A stretch of 37,167 nucleotides of DNA from Thermoplasmata archaeon (lineage in GTDB: Archaea > Thermoplasmatota > Thermoplasmata > Sysuiplasmatales > Sysuiplasmataceae): positions 1-37,167 of the forward strand of contig JAJYOM010000001.1 in the NCBI GenBank assembly GCA_021796175.1, given 5' to 3'. The position numbers were made by a program, and so were the translations under genes. The notes beneath the pieces were generated by a model. The model was not told the origin of the DNA. It searched no databases and worked only from the letters and a program-made list of their open reading frames with translations. Within the stretch, counting starts at the first letter, position 1, and the number at the start of each line of letters is the position of its first letter. Positions 1 to 8,980 of the stretch are shown one piece after another.

Positions 1-507
1 TTCCGAACTGGTACTTCAGCTGAAAAGTCATCTGGTTTTGCCAAAAGGATTTCAGAGAAGTTTGGTCTTAATACGGTGTTTTCCACCCCGACCGGGGAAC
101 TTGGGAATTTTGATATACTTGTCACTGCCACGACATCCAAGGAACCAGTAATAGCGGACAGGCAGGTTCCAGCAGACTGCCATATCAATGCTATTGGTGC
201 GAACAGAATCGCGGCTTCGGAAATTGAGTCTCAGACATTCTCATCTGCGAAAACAGTTGTTGTCGACTCGATAGATCAGGCGATGATTGAATCAGGCGAC
301 CTGGTAAAGTCAATTGAGTCGGGAGCGATCAAGAAGGACTTCGTCAACGAGGCATGGGAGGTGGTTGGCGGAAGGATAAAGCATAATCCGGACGCCACAA
401 CAGACAGGACCGTATTCAAGTCACTGGGCATAGGTCTCGAGGACATAGTCACTGCAAGATATGTGTACGAAAAAGCACTGAAAGAGGGCATTGGCAGGGA
501 GGTCTGA
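1..507 (+). CDS. Ornithine cyclodeaminase / alanine dehydrogenase family protein (3' part)
   Basis: The reading frame is open from base 1 and ends in TGA at 505-507, so only the C-terminal 168 residues are present. The segment DILVTATTSKEPV is the end of the NAD(P)-binding Rossmann domain of the ornithine cyclodeaminase/mu-crystallin family. It is followed by the family-typical HINAIGAN turn and the C-terminal FKSLGIGLEDIVTA stretch, which closes the catalytic domain. Family members are cytosolic NAD(P)-dependent enzymes such as ornithine cyclodeaminase, archaeal alanine dehydrogenase or imine reductases. The residues that would tell these apart lie in the missing N-terminal half, so the substrate stays open. 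The next gene starts about 125 bp downstream on the same strand. Confidence 0.85.
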   Translation, partial: FRTGTSAEKSSGFAKRISEKFGLNTVFSTPTGELGNFDILVTATTSKEPVIADRQVPADCHINAIGANRIAASEIESQTFSSAKTVVVDSIDQAMIESGDLVKSIESGAIKKDFVNEAWEVVGGRIKHNPDATTDRTVFKSLGIGLEDIVTARYVYEKALKEGIGREV

Positions 508-631
508 CCACACCTGACAGAAAGCGCATCAGAACCCTTTCCGTTCAGGTTATGACAAAATTGAAGCTCAGAAGCTGAATTGTTTTGCGCTTCGAATGTG
601 GACTCAATTGAGTCCGAACTGGCAGGCGGCA

Positions 632-3613
632 ATGACAATGACAGGCAGTGTAGAATTCAGATTTGGTGATGTCGCGGATGTAGTGGAGAAGGCATATGGT
701 GATGCTGAATCAGGGAAGCTGCTTTTCGTACTTTCTGACTCGGTCGCTGTTTCTCAGGCGAAAGAGATGCTCCTCAAAAGCAGGGAGGTGGTTGACGGGG
801 GTCCGTTCCTAACATTCGAGGACATAGAAAACAGGATAATGCTCAGCGCCGCCTGCATCAGGCCCTTGTTAATTCCAGATTATGTAAGAAGGGTAATTGC
901 CTCGGAAATTGTGGGAGAGATGGCTGGAAGACACAGGGACAGATTCCATCTTGAGCGTCAGTTCTCCTCGGTTCTGCTTGAAGAATTCGATTCGGTGTGG
1001 CCCTCAGTTATCCACGCAGGCTCTGCGGTTGAAAAAATGCTGAAGGGAGTCGCTCAAAATGAATCCGAGAAGAGGAGGTACTCAACCATACTTGAGTTCG
1101 CAGCACTTTATCAAAGTCGCATGTCTGCACTCAGTAACAGCGGCATCTACGACAGGGTAATACTGGCACATGAGGCCGCCACCCATGCATCGGCACTGAG
1201 AAATCAGGGAGTTGAGAGGGTGATGGTTGTAGGGATGGTCTTTGCAGACGGCGTACTTCTGGATCTTCTGAAAGCAATGTCAGAAAGCATCAGTGTAACA
1301 ATTGTATTGATGCCATCCGACCGAGGCAGGAAATCAGTTCAGCTCATGATGAGAAGGCTGGGAGCGGACGGATTCGGGACAGACAAAGGTGCAGGTGATG
1401 CAAGGGCATCAAGCCTGGGAATATTCGGTGCGCCGGACAGGAGAAGGGAGCTCAGAGAGGTAGCGAGGCGCATTCTGCAGGAAATAAATGATAAAACGCT
1501 TTCACTGGGCGACTTCGCCGTGGTCGCCAGATCCATTTCGGAATATGACGATATTGCGAGGGAAGTTTTCAGTGAATATGGCATTGCACTGGAGGGCGGC
1601 GGCAGGAAGAGGCTGCGGGACACCAGGATGTATTCATTCCTTAGAAAAATACTAGATCTGATCGCAGGCGATATCACAAAGTCCAAGTTAATGAGCCTGC
1701 TCGAGCACGACTTCTTCCCAGTTGCCAACAGCAGACTGGGAGAGCTGGCAGTTTCCGTTGCGCATCTGCCCGAATTGATAGACATTGAAACCGGAGAATC
1801 GCCGCTTGGAGATATCAGCTTGCCATGGGGCGAGACTCTAATTTCCTGGCTGAAAAAGTCTCATATGAGGGCCGCTTCACCTATGAGACTGGAGGAGTGG
1901 GTAGGATTTGCCCTTGAACTCATTTCCGGTGCATCCACAGAACTGCTTGCAGATGAGGAATACCTGGCAAATGGAGAATTCATCAGATCGCTTATTGAAG
2001 TGTCATCGGCGTCTGCAGCATACAGGACCGCTTTGCCTGAGATGAAGCTCGATCTCCGCAGTTTCATTGAGATTCTTGAGGATTTTGCGTATGATAAGAC
2101 TTATGCGGCGGGTGAGGAGGGACAGGGACTTCTGTTCACGGATGCCGGTCTTCTGTATTTCAGAAAATTCGCTCACATTTTCGCAGTTGGTATGAGTGAG
2201 GAGGTCTTCCCGTTCAGGCAAAGAGACGGTATGTTCCTGAGGACAACAATGGTAGATTCAATCTCGAGGATGACATCGGCAGCGAGGACATCTACCGATG
2301 CTGTCGACTCCATCGAAGGACATATTTTTGATTCCATACTGGACAGCTCAGCTGCAGTGACATTCTCATACGTCTACAGCGATGAAAGGGGAAGACGGCT
2401 GCTGCCGTCGACCTTTGTGCTGAACACACTCGAGAAGTGCATGGGACGCAGCCGATTGCTCGAAAGGATAGAGGAGAGAAACCTCGATTTTTCTGCATTT
2501 TATCCGGAAGACGGAGCAGTATGGTCAGTGCACGAGCTGGACAGGCTTCGGGCATCATCAGTCTCGGGGGAGGGGGCCATTATTGACGAGAGTGGAGAGA
2601 ACGGAGCAGTAAAAGCTGAATTCACCGATGTAGTTGAGAGGGGGCGTATCGCCGATGCTGATCCGCTCGAGTGGCGTATTCCTCCCGAAAAGTTGATGAA
2701 ACTGGTAGGTGACAGAACGCTCTCGGCCACCGATCTGTCAGAATATGCAAAATGCCCTTTCAGGTATGTTGCGACCAGAATACTCTCGGCTGTGCCCTCA
2801 ATGCCGCCCATGAATCCGCTTGACAGGGGAGCTCAAATGCACGAGATACTGAAGCGCTTCTACGAGCAGCATGGGCTGGAATACTTGCGGTGCAAGCCAT
2901 TAAATGAAGTGCAGGCTGAGATGGAGAGATGCACGGATGAATACTTCGTCTCTAAATACGGCAGCACATCCTCAATGGGACTTATGTTCTCCATACATGT
3001 GGCGGATATCAAGTCAGCACTCCTTGAATTCATTGGCAGGGATGCCGGAGACGAGACGCTCATGAAAGGAGAATTGGTAGGGCTGGAGCAGAGGTTTGGC
3101 TACTCAGACCAGAAGGAGTTCTTGATCGGCGGACACAGATTCCGCGGGATCATCGACAGGGTAGAGACAGTGGACATAGAGAATGGGAACCTCCTGGTAT
3201 ATGACTACAAATCCGGAAACCCTGACAACCTCACAAGGAAGTACTTCAGGGCGGATGGTCCGCTGCTTGATTTCGGCGTTCCGCTCTATGCACTTTACCT
3301 GAATGATGTTGAAAATAAAAAACTGGCTGGCGCTTTCTACTATATGCTTCTCAAGGCAGATGACAGGCCCGACAGGGCAGGGATCGCAAGGGAGGAGGCA
3401 CTTGAGAACCTCCCAGGCGTTGACAGGAGAAAGCGGTCCTACTTTTCAATAAAACCTGGTCAGGAGTTTGATGAGGAAATCAGCAGACTCAGGGAGGCAG
3501 TTTGTGAAGTTTCGGACAGTATCACAAGCGGCATATTCAGGGTGGAGCCAAGAGAAGGTGAGTGTGAATACTGCCAGCATTTTGCAATATGCAGGTACGG
3601 TGGTCAGGTGTAA
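632..3613 (+). CDS. AddB-like subunit: Fe-S PD-(D/E)XK nuclease with helicase-like N-terminal region
   Basis: Large protein (993 aa from ATG 632) resembling the AddB/RexB subunit of bacterial double-strand-break helicase-nucleases. In this numbering the C-terminal RecB-type nuclease has D842 (GIIDRVE), then D858 and K860 (VYDYKSG). Four cysteines surround it: C708 (YAKCPFRY) and C978-x2-C981-x5-C987 at the end, the same C...C-x2-C-x5-C layout that holds the 4Fe-4S cluster of AddB. No Walker A motif is seen near the N-terminus, so the helicase-like part should not hydrolyse ATP. The frame is open upstream to ATG 596, but those 12 residues look non-coding and neither start has a strong Shine-Dalgarno. 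The stop TAA overlaps the next gene's ATG (TAATG), which implies a co-translated complex. Expected role: DNA end processing for recombination. Confidence 0.85.
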   Translation: MTMTGSVEFRFGDVADVVEKAYGDAESGKLLFVLSDSVAVSQAKEMLLKSREVVDGGPFLTFEDIENRIMLSAACIRPLLIPDYVRRVIASEIVGEMAGRHRDRFHLERQFSSVLLEEFDSVWPSVIHAGSAVEKMLKGVAQNESEKRRYSTILEFAALYQSRMSALSNSGIYDRVILAHEAATHASALRNQGVERVMVVGMVFADGVLLDLLKAMSESISVTIVLMPSDRGRKSVQLMMRRLGADGFGTDKGAGDARASSLGIFGAPDRRRELREVARRILQEINDKTLSLGDFAVVARSISEYDDIAREVFSEYGIALEGGGRKRLRDTRMYSFLRKILDLIAGDITKSKLMSLLEHDFFPVANSRLGELAVSVAHLPELIDIETGESPLGDISLPWGETLISWLKKSHMRAASPMRLEEWVGFALELISGASTELLADEEYLANGEFIRSLIEVSSASAAYRTALPEMKLDLRSFIEILEDFAYDKTYAAGEEGQGLLFTDAGLLYFRKFAHIFAVGMSEEVFPFRQRDGMFLRTTMVDSISRMTSAARTSTDAVDSIEGHIFDSILDSSAAVTFSYVYSDERGRRLLPSTFVLNTLEKCMGRSRLLERIEERNLDFSAFYPEDGAVWSVHELDRLRASSVSGEGAIIDESGENGAVKAEFTDVVERGRIADADPLEWRIPPEKLMKLVGDRTLSATDLSEYAKCPFRYVATRILSAVPSMPPMNPLDRGAQMHEILKRFYEQHGLEYLRCKPLNEVQAEMERCTDEYFVSKYGSTSSMGLMFSIHVADIKSALLEFIGRDAGDETLMKGELVGLEQRFGYSDQKEFLIGGHRFRGIIDRVETVDIENGNLLVYDYKSGNPDNLTRKYFRADGPLLDFGVPLYALYLNDVENKKLAGAFYYMLLKADDRPDRAGIAREEALENLPGVDRRKRSYFSIKPGQEFDEEISRLREAVCEVSDSITSGIFRVEPREGECEYCQHFAICRYGGQV

Positions 3614-6600
3614 TGGAAGAGCATGGGAAATGCGGGCTCACGGATGAGCAGCTTGCCGTCGTTGAAGCAATAACTGCTGGCAAAATGGTCCTCGCAAAAG
3701 CAGGGGCTGGAAGCGGCAAGACGAAGACTCTTGTGGAGGCATATGCACGACTTGTCGAAAAGGCGAAGGATGCGGCAAACCCATTCGACAGAATACTGGC
3801 GATCACATTCACCAATGAGGCCGCTTACAAACTGAAGAAGGCAGTGTTCGACAGAACAGACAGCGATGTCAGGGCGTTGTTAACAGACAACATCTCAACT
3901 ATACACTCTTTCTGCAATTCTGTGCTTTCCGCACATCTTGTTGAGCTATCCATCAAACCTTCATACGTCATAGCGGACGAGGGCAGTGTGACTGAAGCGG
4001 CATTTGGCATCATCGACAGGATCGCATCTGCCGCCTACGGTGCTGATGAGGAGCTTAGGCGCCTCATTGCAGCGTACGGCTATGATGCAATCGGCCGGTC
4101 GGGTTTCAGGCAGGCACTTTACGGTATTTACTCTGCCATGAGAATGCAAGGAATCAGGGAAAGGGAGCTGGAGAGCCTGCTGGCAATCGGGTCCGGCAAG
4201 CTGCTTGAATTCACCTCTTCCGAGTCTGTCCTGCAGAAGGACGTGCCGATTGACAATGCAACACGTGATTTTGTTGGCAGGGCTGCAGGTACCTTCGGCA
4301 GATATCTGATACGCTTCTGGAGGGAGTTTGAAAATTACAAAAAACTGGAAGGTATGCTGACCTTCGACGACGTGCTTTACTACACATACCAGCTGCTCTC
4401 AGACCACGATTATATACGTGATTTCTACAGGAAGGAATTCGATTACATTCTGGTTGATGAATTCCAGGACACGGACAGGCTGCAATATGAAATCATAACC
4501 ATGATTTCCGATGGGAACAGGCTCGCGTTCGTAGGCGATCAGAAGCAGTCGATCTACGAGTGGAGAAACGCCGATCCAGCTATTATCAACAGCGTGGAAA
4601 GGGAGATAACATCCAGCGGAAGGGGAATATCGCTGGAAATGTCAGACAATTTCAGGAGCACTCCGCAGCTCATCTCGTTTTTCAATCTGGTATTTGCCAG
4701 GGTGTTTGAGAAAGGAAGCATAAGTTACACCGCCATGAGGCATGCGAACAGCTCGATGACAGACCTGGATGAACCTGCAGTGAGGATCATGCTCCCCGGT
4801 GGAGCGAACATAGGCGAAAGAAGGGAAAGGGAGGCTTCGCTGATTTGCGAGGAGGCCAGGAGGCTTGTTTCATCCGACATTCATGTAGAGGGTGAGGAAA
4901 ACGGACAGCTCAGACCTCTGGCGCTCAGGGACATGGCAATACTCTTCCGATCAAGGACGCCTGTGGAAATATATGCAAGGGCGCTCAGAGAAAACGGCAT
5001 TCCTTTCATCCATGTGCAGAGCGAGTCCTTCTTCGAAAAGAGGGAGGTGATTGATATCATGAATTACCTGAACCATCTAGCAGACCCGGCTGACAGATTC
5101 TACACGTTTGCTTCGCTCAGATCGCCGCTCTTCGGTTTGAGCGACGAGACTCTGATTTCACTGTCTGCAAACAGGTTTGATGTTGTCAAAACAGCAGGCG
5201 AGGCTAATGGCAGGGGCAGGGAGAAACTGCTGCTGTTTGCCTCAATTGATGAAGAGTGTTCAAGGAACAGGAATGCGTTTGCACACAGGATGCTTTCCGT
5301 CGCAATAGAAAAGACAAGAATCGATCTTGTCTACCTGTCAGCAAGAGGCGGAAAGCAGGCGTACGCGAATATACTCAAGCTCCTTGACATGATAAGGTCC
5401 ATGGAAAAGGACGGACCCGTGGGCCTGCTGGAGGCAGTCAGGTCATTGAACAGAATGGCTGAAGAGGGAACAGGAGAGTCGGAATATCCGCTCAATGATG
5501 AGAGAAGCGATGCAATAAGGTTAATGACTGTGCATGCCAGCAAGGGACTCGAATTCCCTGTGGTTTTTGTTGCAGACAGCTCACGGGAAAACAGGAATGG
5601 AAAGTCAGACAGTTTCTACCATCCTGAACTTGGTGTAGTTCCCGGTGTTCCCAGGAAGGGAAGGGAAACAACTAGGGATGGTGTGAGGGCTGTAAACAGC
5701 GCAGCATCCATCAGAAGGAATGAGAGCGCGCAGCAGGAGGACAGGAGGATCTTCTATGTCTCTCTCACAAGGGCAAGACAACTCCTGTACCTGTCACAAT
5801 TCGAGTCAAGGAAGAAGAACGATCCCAGCTGGAATGGGACGATAAACTCAATCATTCCGCTTAACCCGGGCGGCAGGGTGCTGCAGCTGACACCCGATTG
5901 CAGCGTCCTGTTCATCAGGCCCGGATCACAGAAGCAGGCTCGTGGCGCCATGACAGGAAGAGTTCGCATTAAGCCTGTGGTCAATACACTTCCCGCTCGA
6001 CTGGTGCGGCAGGAAGGAATTAGGACAATCGCGACTGAGCTAGCTGATTTCATGGTCTGCCCTCTCAGAAAGAAACTGGGGAAGGCTGCTCCTTCCGCCA
6101 GTGGCATCAGGGACAGAATAATCGCGGCAGAAAGGGGCAACGCTGTTCATTCCCTGCTCGAGGACTATAACTATGTTACAGGAGTATTTCCCTTCAGTCC
6201 TGCGCTGGCGGACACCGCCGGAGATGAAATCAGGAAACTTGCAAGTGGATTCATCAAATCAGTTTACGGTGAAATCGTTCACTCCGCAATTTTATCCGGG
6301 AAACTCAGGAGGGAGTTTCCATTCACGATGAAGAGGGGAGCTCATACGATCTCAGGCAAGATTGACCTTGTGGCCGAAGAGGGAGGGAATGTCTGTATTG
6401 TCGACTACAAGACGGGAGACATATCGAGGCATACACCCGAATATACGAACCAGCTGATGCTCTACGCAATTATGCTCAGGGAGCTGGGCGGGAAGAACAG
6501 ATTCAGGCTTGTAAACTTCGCGGTGGACAATCCGTCGCTGACGAGGGATTTTTCTGTCGGGAAGGAGGAGCTGGACTCGTTTGGAATGAGACTTGATGCC

Positions 6601-6738
6601 GCACTTGCAGATATGGTCAAAGGGGTAGAGGGAGCAAGTCCTTCTCCTGAAAACTGCGGCGGCTGCGACTTCAAATCAACATGCGAATTTGCTGACCCAC
6701 CTGAAAGAAAGAGGGCGGGGAACATGGTTAGTCTGTAA
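3613..6738 (+). CDS. AddA-like UvrD/Rep-family helicase-nuclease with Fe-S nuclease domain
   Basis: 1041-residue superfamily 1A helicase fused to a RecB-type nuclease. Visible motifs: Walker A GAGSGKTK (31-38), motif II VDEFQDTD (D282 E283), motif III GDQKQSIYEW, the VHASKGLEF motif near 640-648 and the final FYVSLTRAR motif. The C-terminal nuclease shows D918 (GKIDL), D931 and K933 (VDYKTG). Unlike typical AddA it also carries C816 and C1015-x2-C1018-x5-C1024, so it probably holds a 4Fe-4S cluster of its own. I chose ATG 3613 because it overlaps the stop of the preceding gene (TAATG) behind an AGGTG; an in-frame ATG at 3589 lies inside the preceding gene. Likely function: ATP-driven unwinding and resection of DNA ends with the AddB-like partner. 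AdnAB-type complexes, with nuclease domains in both chains, are a possible comparison. Confidence 0.9.
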   Translation: MEEHGKCGLTDEQLAVVEAITAGKMVLAKAGAGSGKTKTLVEAYARLVEKAKDAANPFDRILAITFTNEAAYKLKKAVFDRTDSDVRALLTDNISTIHSFCNSVLSAHLVELSIKPSYVIADEGSVTEAAFGIIDRIASAAYGADEELRRLIAAYGYDAIGRSGFRQALYGIYSAMRMQGIRERELESLLAIGSGKLLEFTSSESVLQKDVPIDNATRDFVGRAAGTFGRYLIRFWREFENYKKLEGMLTFDDVLYYTYQLLSDHDYIRDFYRKEFDYILVDEFQDTDRLQYEIITMISDGNRLAFVGDQKQSIYEWRNADPAIINSVEREITSSGRGISLEMSDNFRSTPQLISFFNLVFARVFEKGSISYTAMRHANSSMTDLDEPAVRIMLPGGANIGERREREASLICEEARRLVSSDIHVEGEENGQLRPLALRDMAILFRSRTPVEIYARALRENGIPFIHVQSESFFEKREVIDIMNYLNHLADPADRFYTFASLRSPLFGLSDETLISLSANRFDVVKTAGEANGRGREKLLLFASIDEECSRNRNAFAHRMLSVAIEKTRIDLVYLSARGGKQAYANILKLLDMIRSMEKDGPVGLLEAVRSLNRMAEEGTGESEYPLNDERSDAIRLMTVHASKGLEFPVVFVADSSRENRNGKSDSFYHPELGVVPGVPRKGRETTRDGVRAVNSAASIRRNESAQQEDRRIFYVSLTRARQLLYLSQFESRKKNDPSWNGTINSIIPLNPGGRVLQLTPDCSVLFIRPGSQKQARGAMTGRVRIKPVVNTLPARLVRQEGIRTIATELADFMVCPLRKKLGKAAPSASGIRDRIIAAERGNAVHSLLEDYNYVTGVFPFSPALADTAGDEIRKLASGFIKSVYGEIVHSAILSGKLRREFPFTMKRGAHTISGKIDLVAEEGGNVCIVDYKTGDISRHTPEYTNQLMLYAIMLRELGGKNRFRLVNFAVDNPSLTRDFSVGKEELDSFGMRLDAALADMVKGVEGASPSPENCGGCDFKSTCEFADPPERKRAGNMVSL

Positions 6739-6800
6739 TGCACGCAGCACGCGAGTCATACCATAATAAATAAGGCAGTGACTGTGGATATTAGAGTAAT

Positions 6801-7547
6801 GTGTTGGAAAGCATGCTAGATGGAGGGAATGCATCTTCGTCATGTATTGTGCTGGACAGCGTGAAGAAGGCTTACGGGAACACACCTGCACTGGACGGCC
6901 TCAGCATCGACATCCCACAGGGGGAGAAGTTCGCACTCATAGGGCCTAACGGCGCCGGTAAGAGCACCACGCTCAAGCTGCTTGTAGGATTGCTGAGGCC
7001 GGACTCTGGCACTGTGTCTATAATGGGATACAATCCCACATCAATCCAGGCAAAGAAACTGATAGGTTACCTGCCCGAGGATGCATCACCGTACGCGACA
7101 CTAAGCGTCCGTGAGAACCTGGAATACATTGGCGCGTTGAGGGGAGTGGATGATGCAGGTGAAAGGATTGATTTGCTGCTCGGCGAGCTGTCACTCTCCG
7201 AATACGAAAGGTCAAAGGTAGGAAAACTGTCCAGGGGAAACAGGCAGAAGCTGGCTGTTGCACTTGCACTTATACACAGACCGAAAGTGATACTTCTGGA
7301 TGAGCCGCTCAACTACCTTGACATACCTACACAGGAGAGGGTTGTCAGCATGCTCGAACAGCTCAATGCGACAGTGCTTGTGTCAACGCACATAATGTCA
7401 ATTGCGGAGCGGCTGACTGACGGTGCAATAGTCATATCAAGAGGAAGAAAGGTCTGGAGCGGGAGCATGAAGGAGCTTCAGGCGCAGGCGAGAGGTACCG
7501 AATCAATAGAAAGTGTTGTCGTGAGGCTGATGACAGGTGCTGAGTAG
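6801..7547 (+). CDS. ABC transporter ATP-binding protein
   Basis: ATPase of about 248 residues, a usual length for ABC-2 type exporters. Walker A is GPNGAGKS (about 48-55), the signature is the variant LSRGNRQK, and Walker B VILLDEPLNYLD is followed by the H-loop STHIM. It should energise the 12-span permease encoded immediately downstream, whose GTG start lies inside this gene (11-bp overlap). The substrate cannot be read from the sequence. The start is uncertain: GTG 6801 and ATG 6813 are both in frame. An AT-rich box CATAATAAATAAG (6762-6774) suggests transcription begins near 6795, so the leader would be very short. Confidence 0.9.
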   Translation: MLESMLDGGNASSSCIVLDSVKKAYGNTPALDGLSIDIPQGEKFALIGPNGAGKSTTLKLLVGLLRPDSGTVSIMGYNPTSIQAKKLIGYLPEDASPYATLSVRENLEYIGALRGVDDAGERIDLLLGELSLSEYERSKVGKLSRGNRQKLAVALALIHRPKVILLDEPLNYLDIPTQERVVSMLEQLNATVLVSTHIMSIAERLTDGAIVISRGRKVWSGSMKELQAQARGTESIESVVVRLMTGAE

Positions 7548-8949
7548 ACTTGTCAAGTTCCTGATAATCACAAGGTTTTCCAGGGGTCTCGTCGCGTTCA
7601 TACTCGTTTTCCTGGGCTATTCCGTCATACTGGGAACAGTCTACAACAATTTCGAGACGACATCCAACCCTTTTTTCAATTACTACCTTGTGGGCATACT
7701 TGTATTCCTGACGGTCTTCATGGTGTTTCTGGGCGGTGTCGCTCTGATGAAATCAGATCTGGACTATCTCTTCACACTACCGCTCAACAGGGGCGAGCTT
7801 GTGGTGAGCCTGTACCTGGCGCAGTTTATGGCAACAGGTGTGTCTTTCCTGTTCGCCGTCGGTTATGTGCTGCCGTACGTATCTGGTGGACTCGCAGTCA
7901 AGGCGGTGATGGCAGGCGACATTGCGCTGCTTGCATTGCTTGTCACATCACTGAGCATAATCTCATTCAGACTCTCACAGAAGCAGAAGGCGTTTCTTGC
8001 ATCTGCACTGGGTATCTGGGCACTTCTGCCGATATTTGGATTCAATTACTCCTACACGTCCATCTTCATGGGCAATACCGTCGCCGGAACGATCATAATC
8101 GCTGCGCTGGACGTGCCATTCAACTTCTACGCGGTAAGGCAGCTGTTTGACATTGAGATAGGTTTCCTCAAGACCACTGCAAGAAGAGCTGGTTCTGAGT
8201 TCAGGAGGCCCGAAAGCTTCTCCGGCCTCAGCCCGGTAAGAGCGATATTTGCACATCATCTTTCCGAGCTGAGCCTCACCGGCAGGTTCGGCATTGGAGG
8301 CAGCGTGAGCGTGAGGATTTCGAGAATAAGGCTCTATTACCTTCTCATACCCGCACTCTTCCTCGGGGGGATTTATCTTTATCTTGCACTGAAAGAGGGC
8401 AATTCCGGGCCACTGAACGTCGCAATGCTGCTCGCCTCTCTATATATTGGTATATTCACTTCGATACTCTTCGCGCAGGAAGTGCTGTCGCACGAAAGGG
8501 CCTGGCTTGCATTTGTCTCCCTGCCGGTGGAGGTCTACTGGAGGAGTCTTGCTGTCTCCAAGATACTCCAGACCTACGTCATGATGGTGCCGTTCATCGG
8601 TGCAGACATTGTCCTCCTGGCGCTTGGTTTTCATGGAGCGCTAAACACACTGCTATTCATGGGAATAGTTGTGCCGCTGTCCCCTGTGGTGACGATATAC
8701 TTCGGTTCCAGGCTTTCTGTCAATCAGATAGTCGACACTGAGATAATGTCAGGGCAGCAGAACCTGAGACAGATGCTCTCGCTTGGACCGATACTCATTC
8801 TTGCAATAATGTCAATCATTTCAATCGTCTCGCTGATTGGAGCAGTGGTCGTTGTGTTCATAGCGGTTGCTTCAGACTGCTACCTCGTCTTCAGCAGCAC
8901 TGTTTCTGAGAACATGGTTTTCGGACTGACTGAAAAAGGCTTTGTCTGA
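7537..8949 (+). CDS. ABC-2 type transporter permease-like membrane protein
   Basis: 470-residue very hydrophobic protein with about 11-12 predicted membrane spans and a central polar segment around residues 215-260. Its size and layout fit large ABC-2 exporter permeases, but I recognise no specific subfamily. GTG 7537 overlaps the end of the ATPase gene by 11 bp, a sign of translational coupling, so the two form one exporter. The stop codon lies in the left arm of a 25-bp near-perfect palindrome (8943-8967) that separates this gene from the convergent permease downstream. Confidence 0.8.
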   Translation: MLSRLVKFLIITRFSRGLVAFILVFLGYSVILGTVYNNFETTSNPFFNYYLVGILVFLTVFMVFLGGVALMKSDLDYLFTLPLNRGELVVSLYLAQFMATGVSFLFAVGYVLPYVSGGLAVKAVMAGDIALLALLVTSLSIISFRLSQKQKAFLASALGIWALLPIFGFNYSYTSIFMGNTVAGTIIIAALDVPFNFYAVRQLFDIEIGFLKTTARRAGSEFRRPESFSGLSPVRAIFAHHLSELSLTGRFGIGGSVSVRISRIRLYYLLIPALFLGGIYLYLALKEGNSGPLNVAMLLASLYIGIFTSILFAQEVLSHERAWLAFVSLPVEVYWRSLAVSKILQTYVMMVPFIGADIVLLALGFHGALNTLLFMGIVVPLSPVVTIYFGSRLSVNQIVDTEIMSGQQNLRQMLSLGPILILAIMSIISIVSLIGAVVVVFIAVASDCYLVFSSTVSENMVFGLTEKGFV

Positions 8950-8967
8950 GGATAATATCCTCAGACA
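8943..8967. other. 12-bp-arm inverted repeat between convergent genes
   Basis: TGTCTGAGGATA (8943-8954) and TATCCTCAGACA (8956-8967) are perfect reverse complements separated by one A. The left arm contains the TGA of the upstream gene, and the minus-strand permease gene ends at 8981. It could be a bidirectional stem-loop that ends or stabilises both transcripts, or a dimer-binding protein site. There is no adjacent T-run, so it does not look like a standard archaeal oligo-T terminator. Confidence 0.6.
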
Positions 8968-8980
8968 CTCAACTTCAGTC

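Noticed and set aside
1339..1785. Antisense open frames inside the AddB-like and AddA-like genes (also 2500-2811 and 5754-6140)
   Set aside because: They lie fully opposite strongly supported genes, have no promoter or Shine-Dalgarno and show no domain; their length follows from the codon bias of the sense strand.
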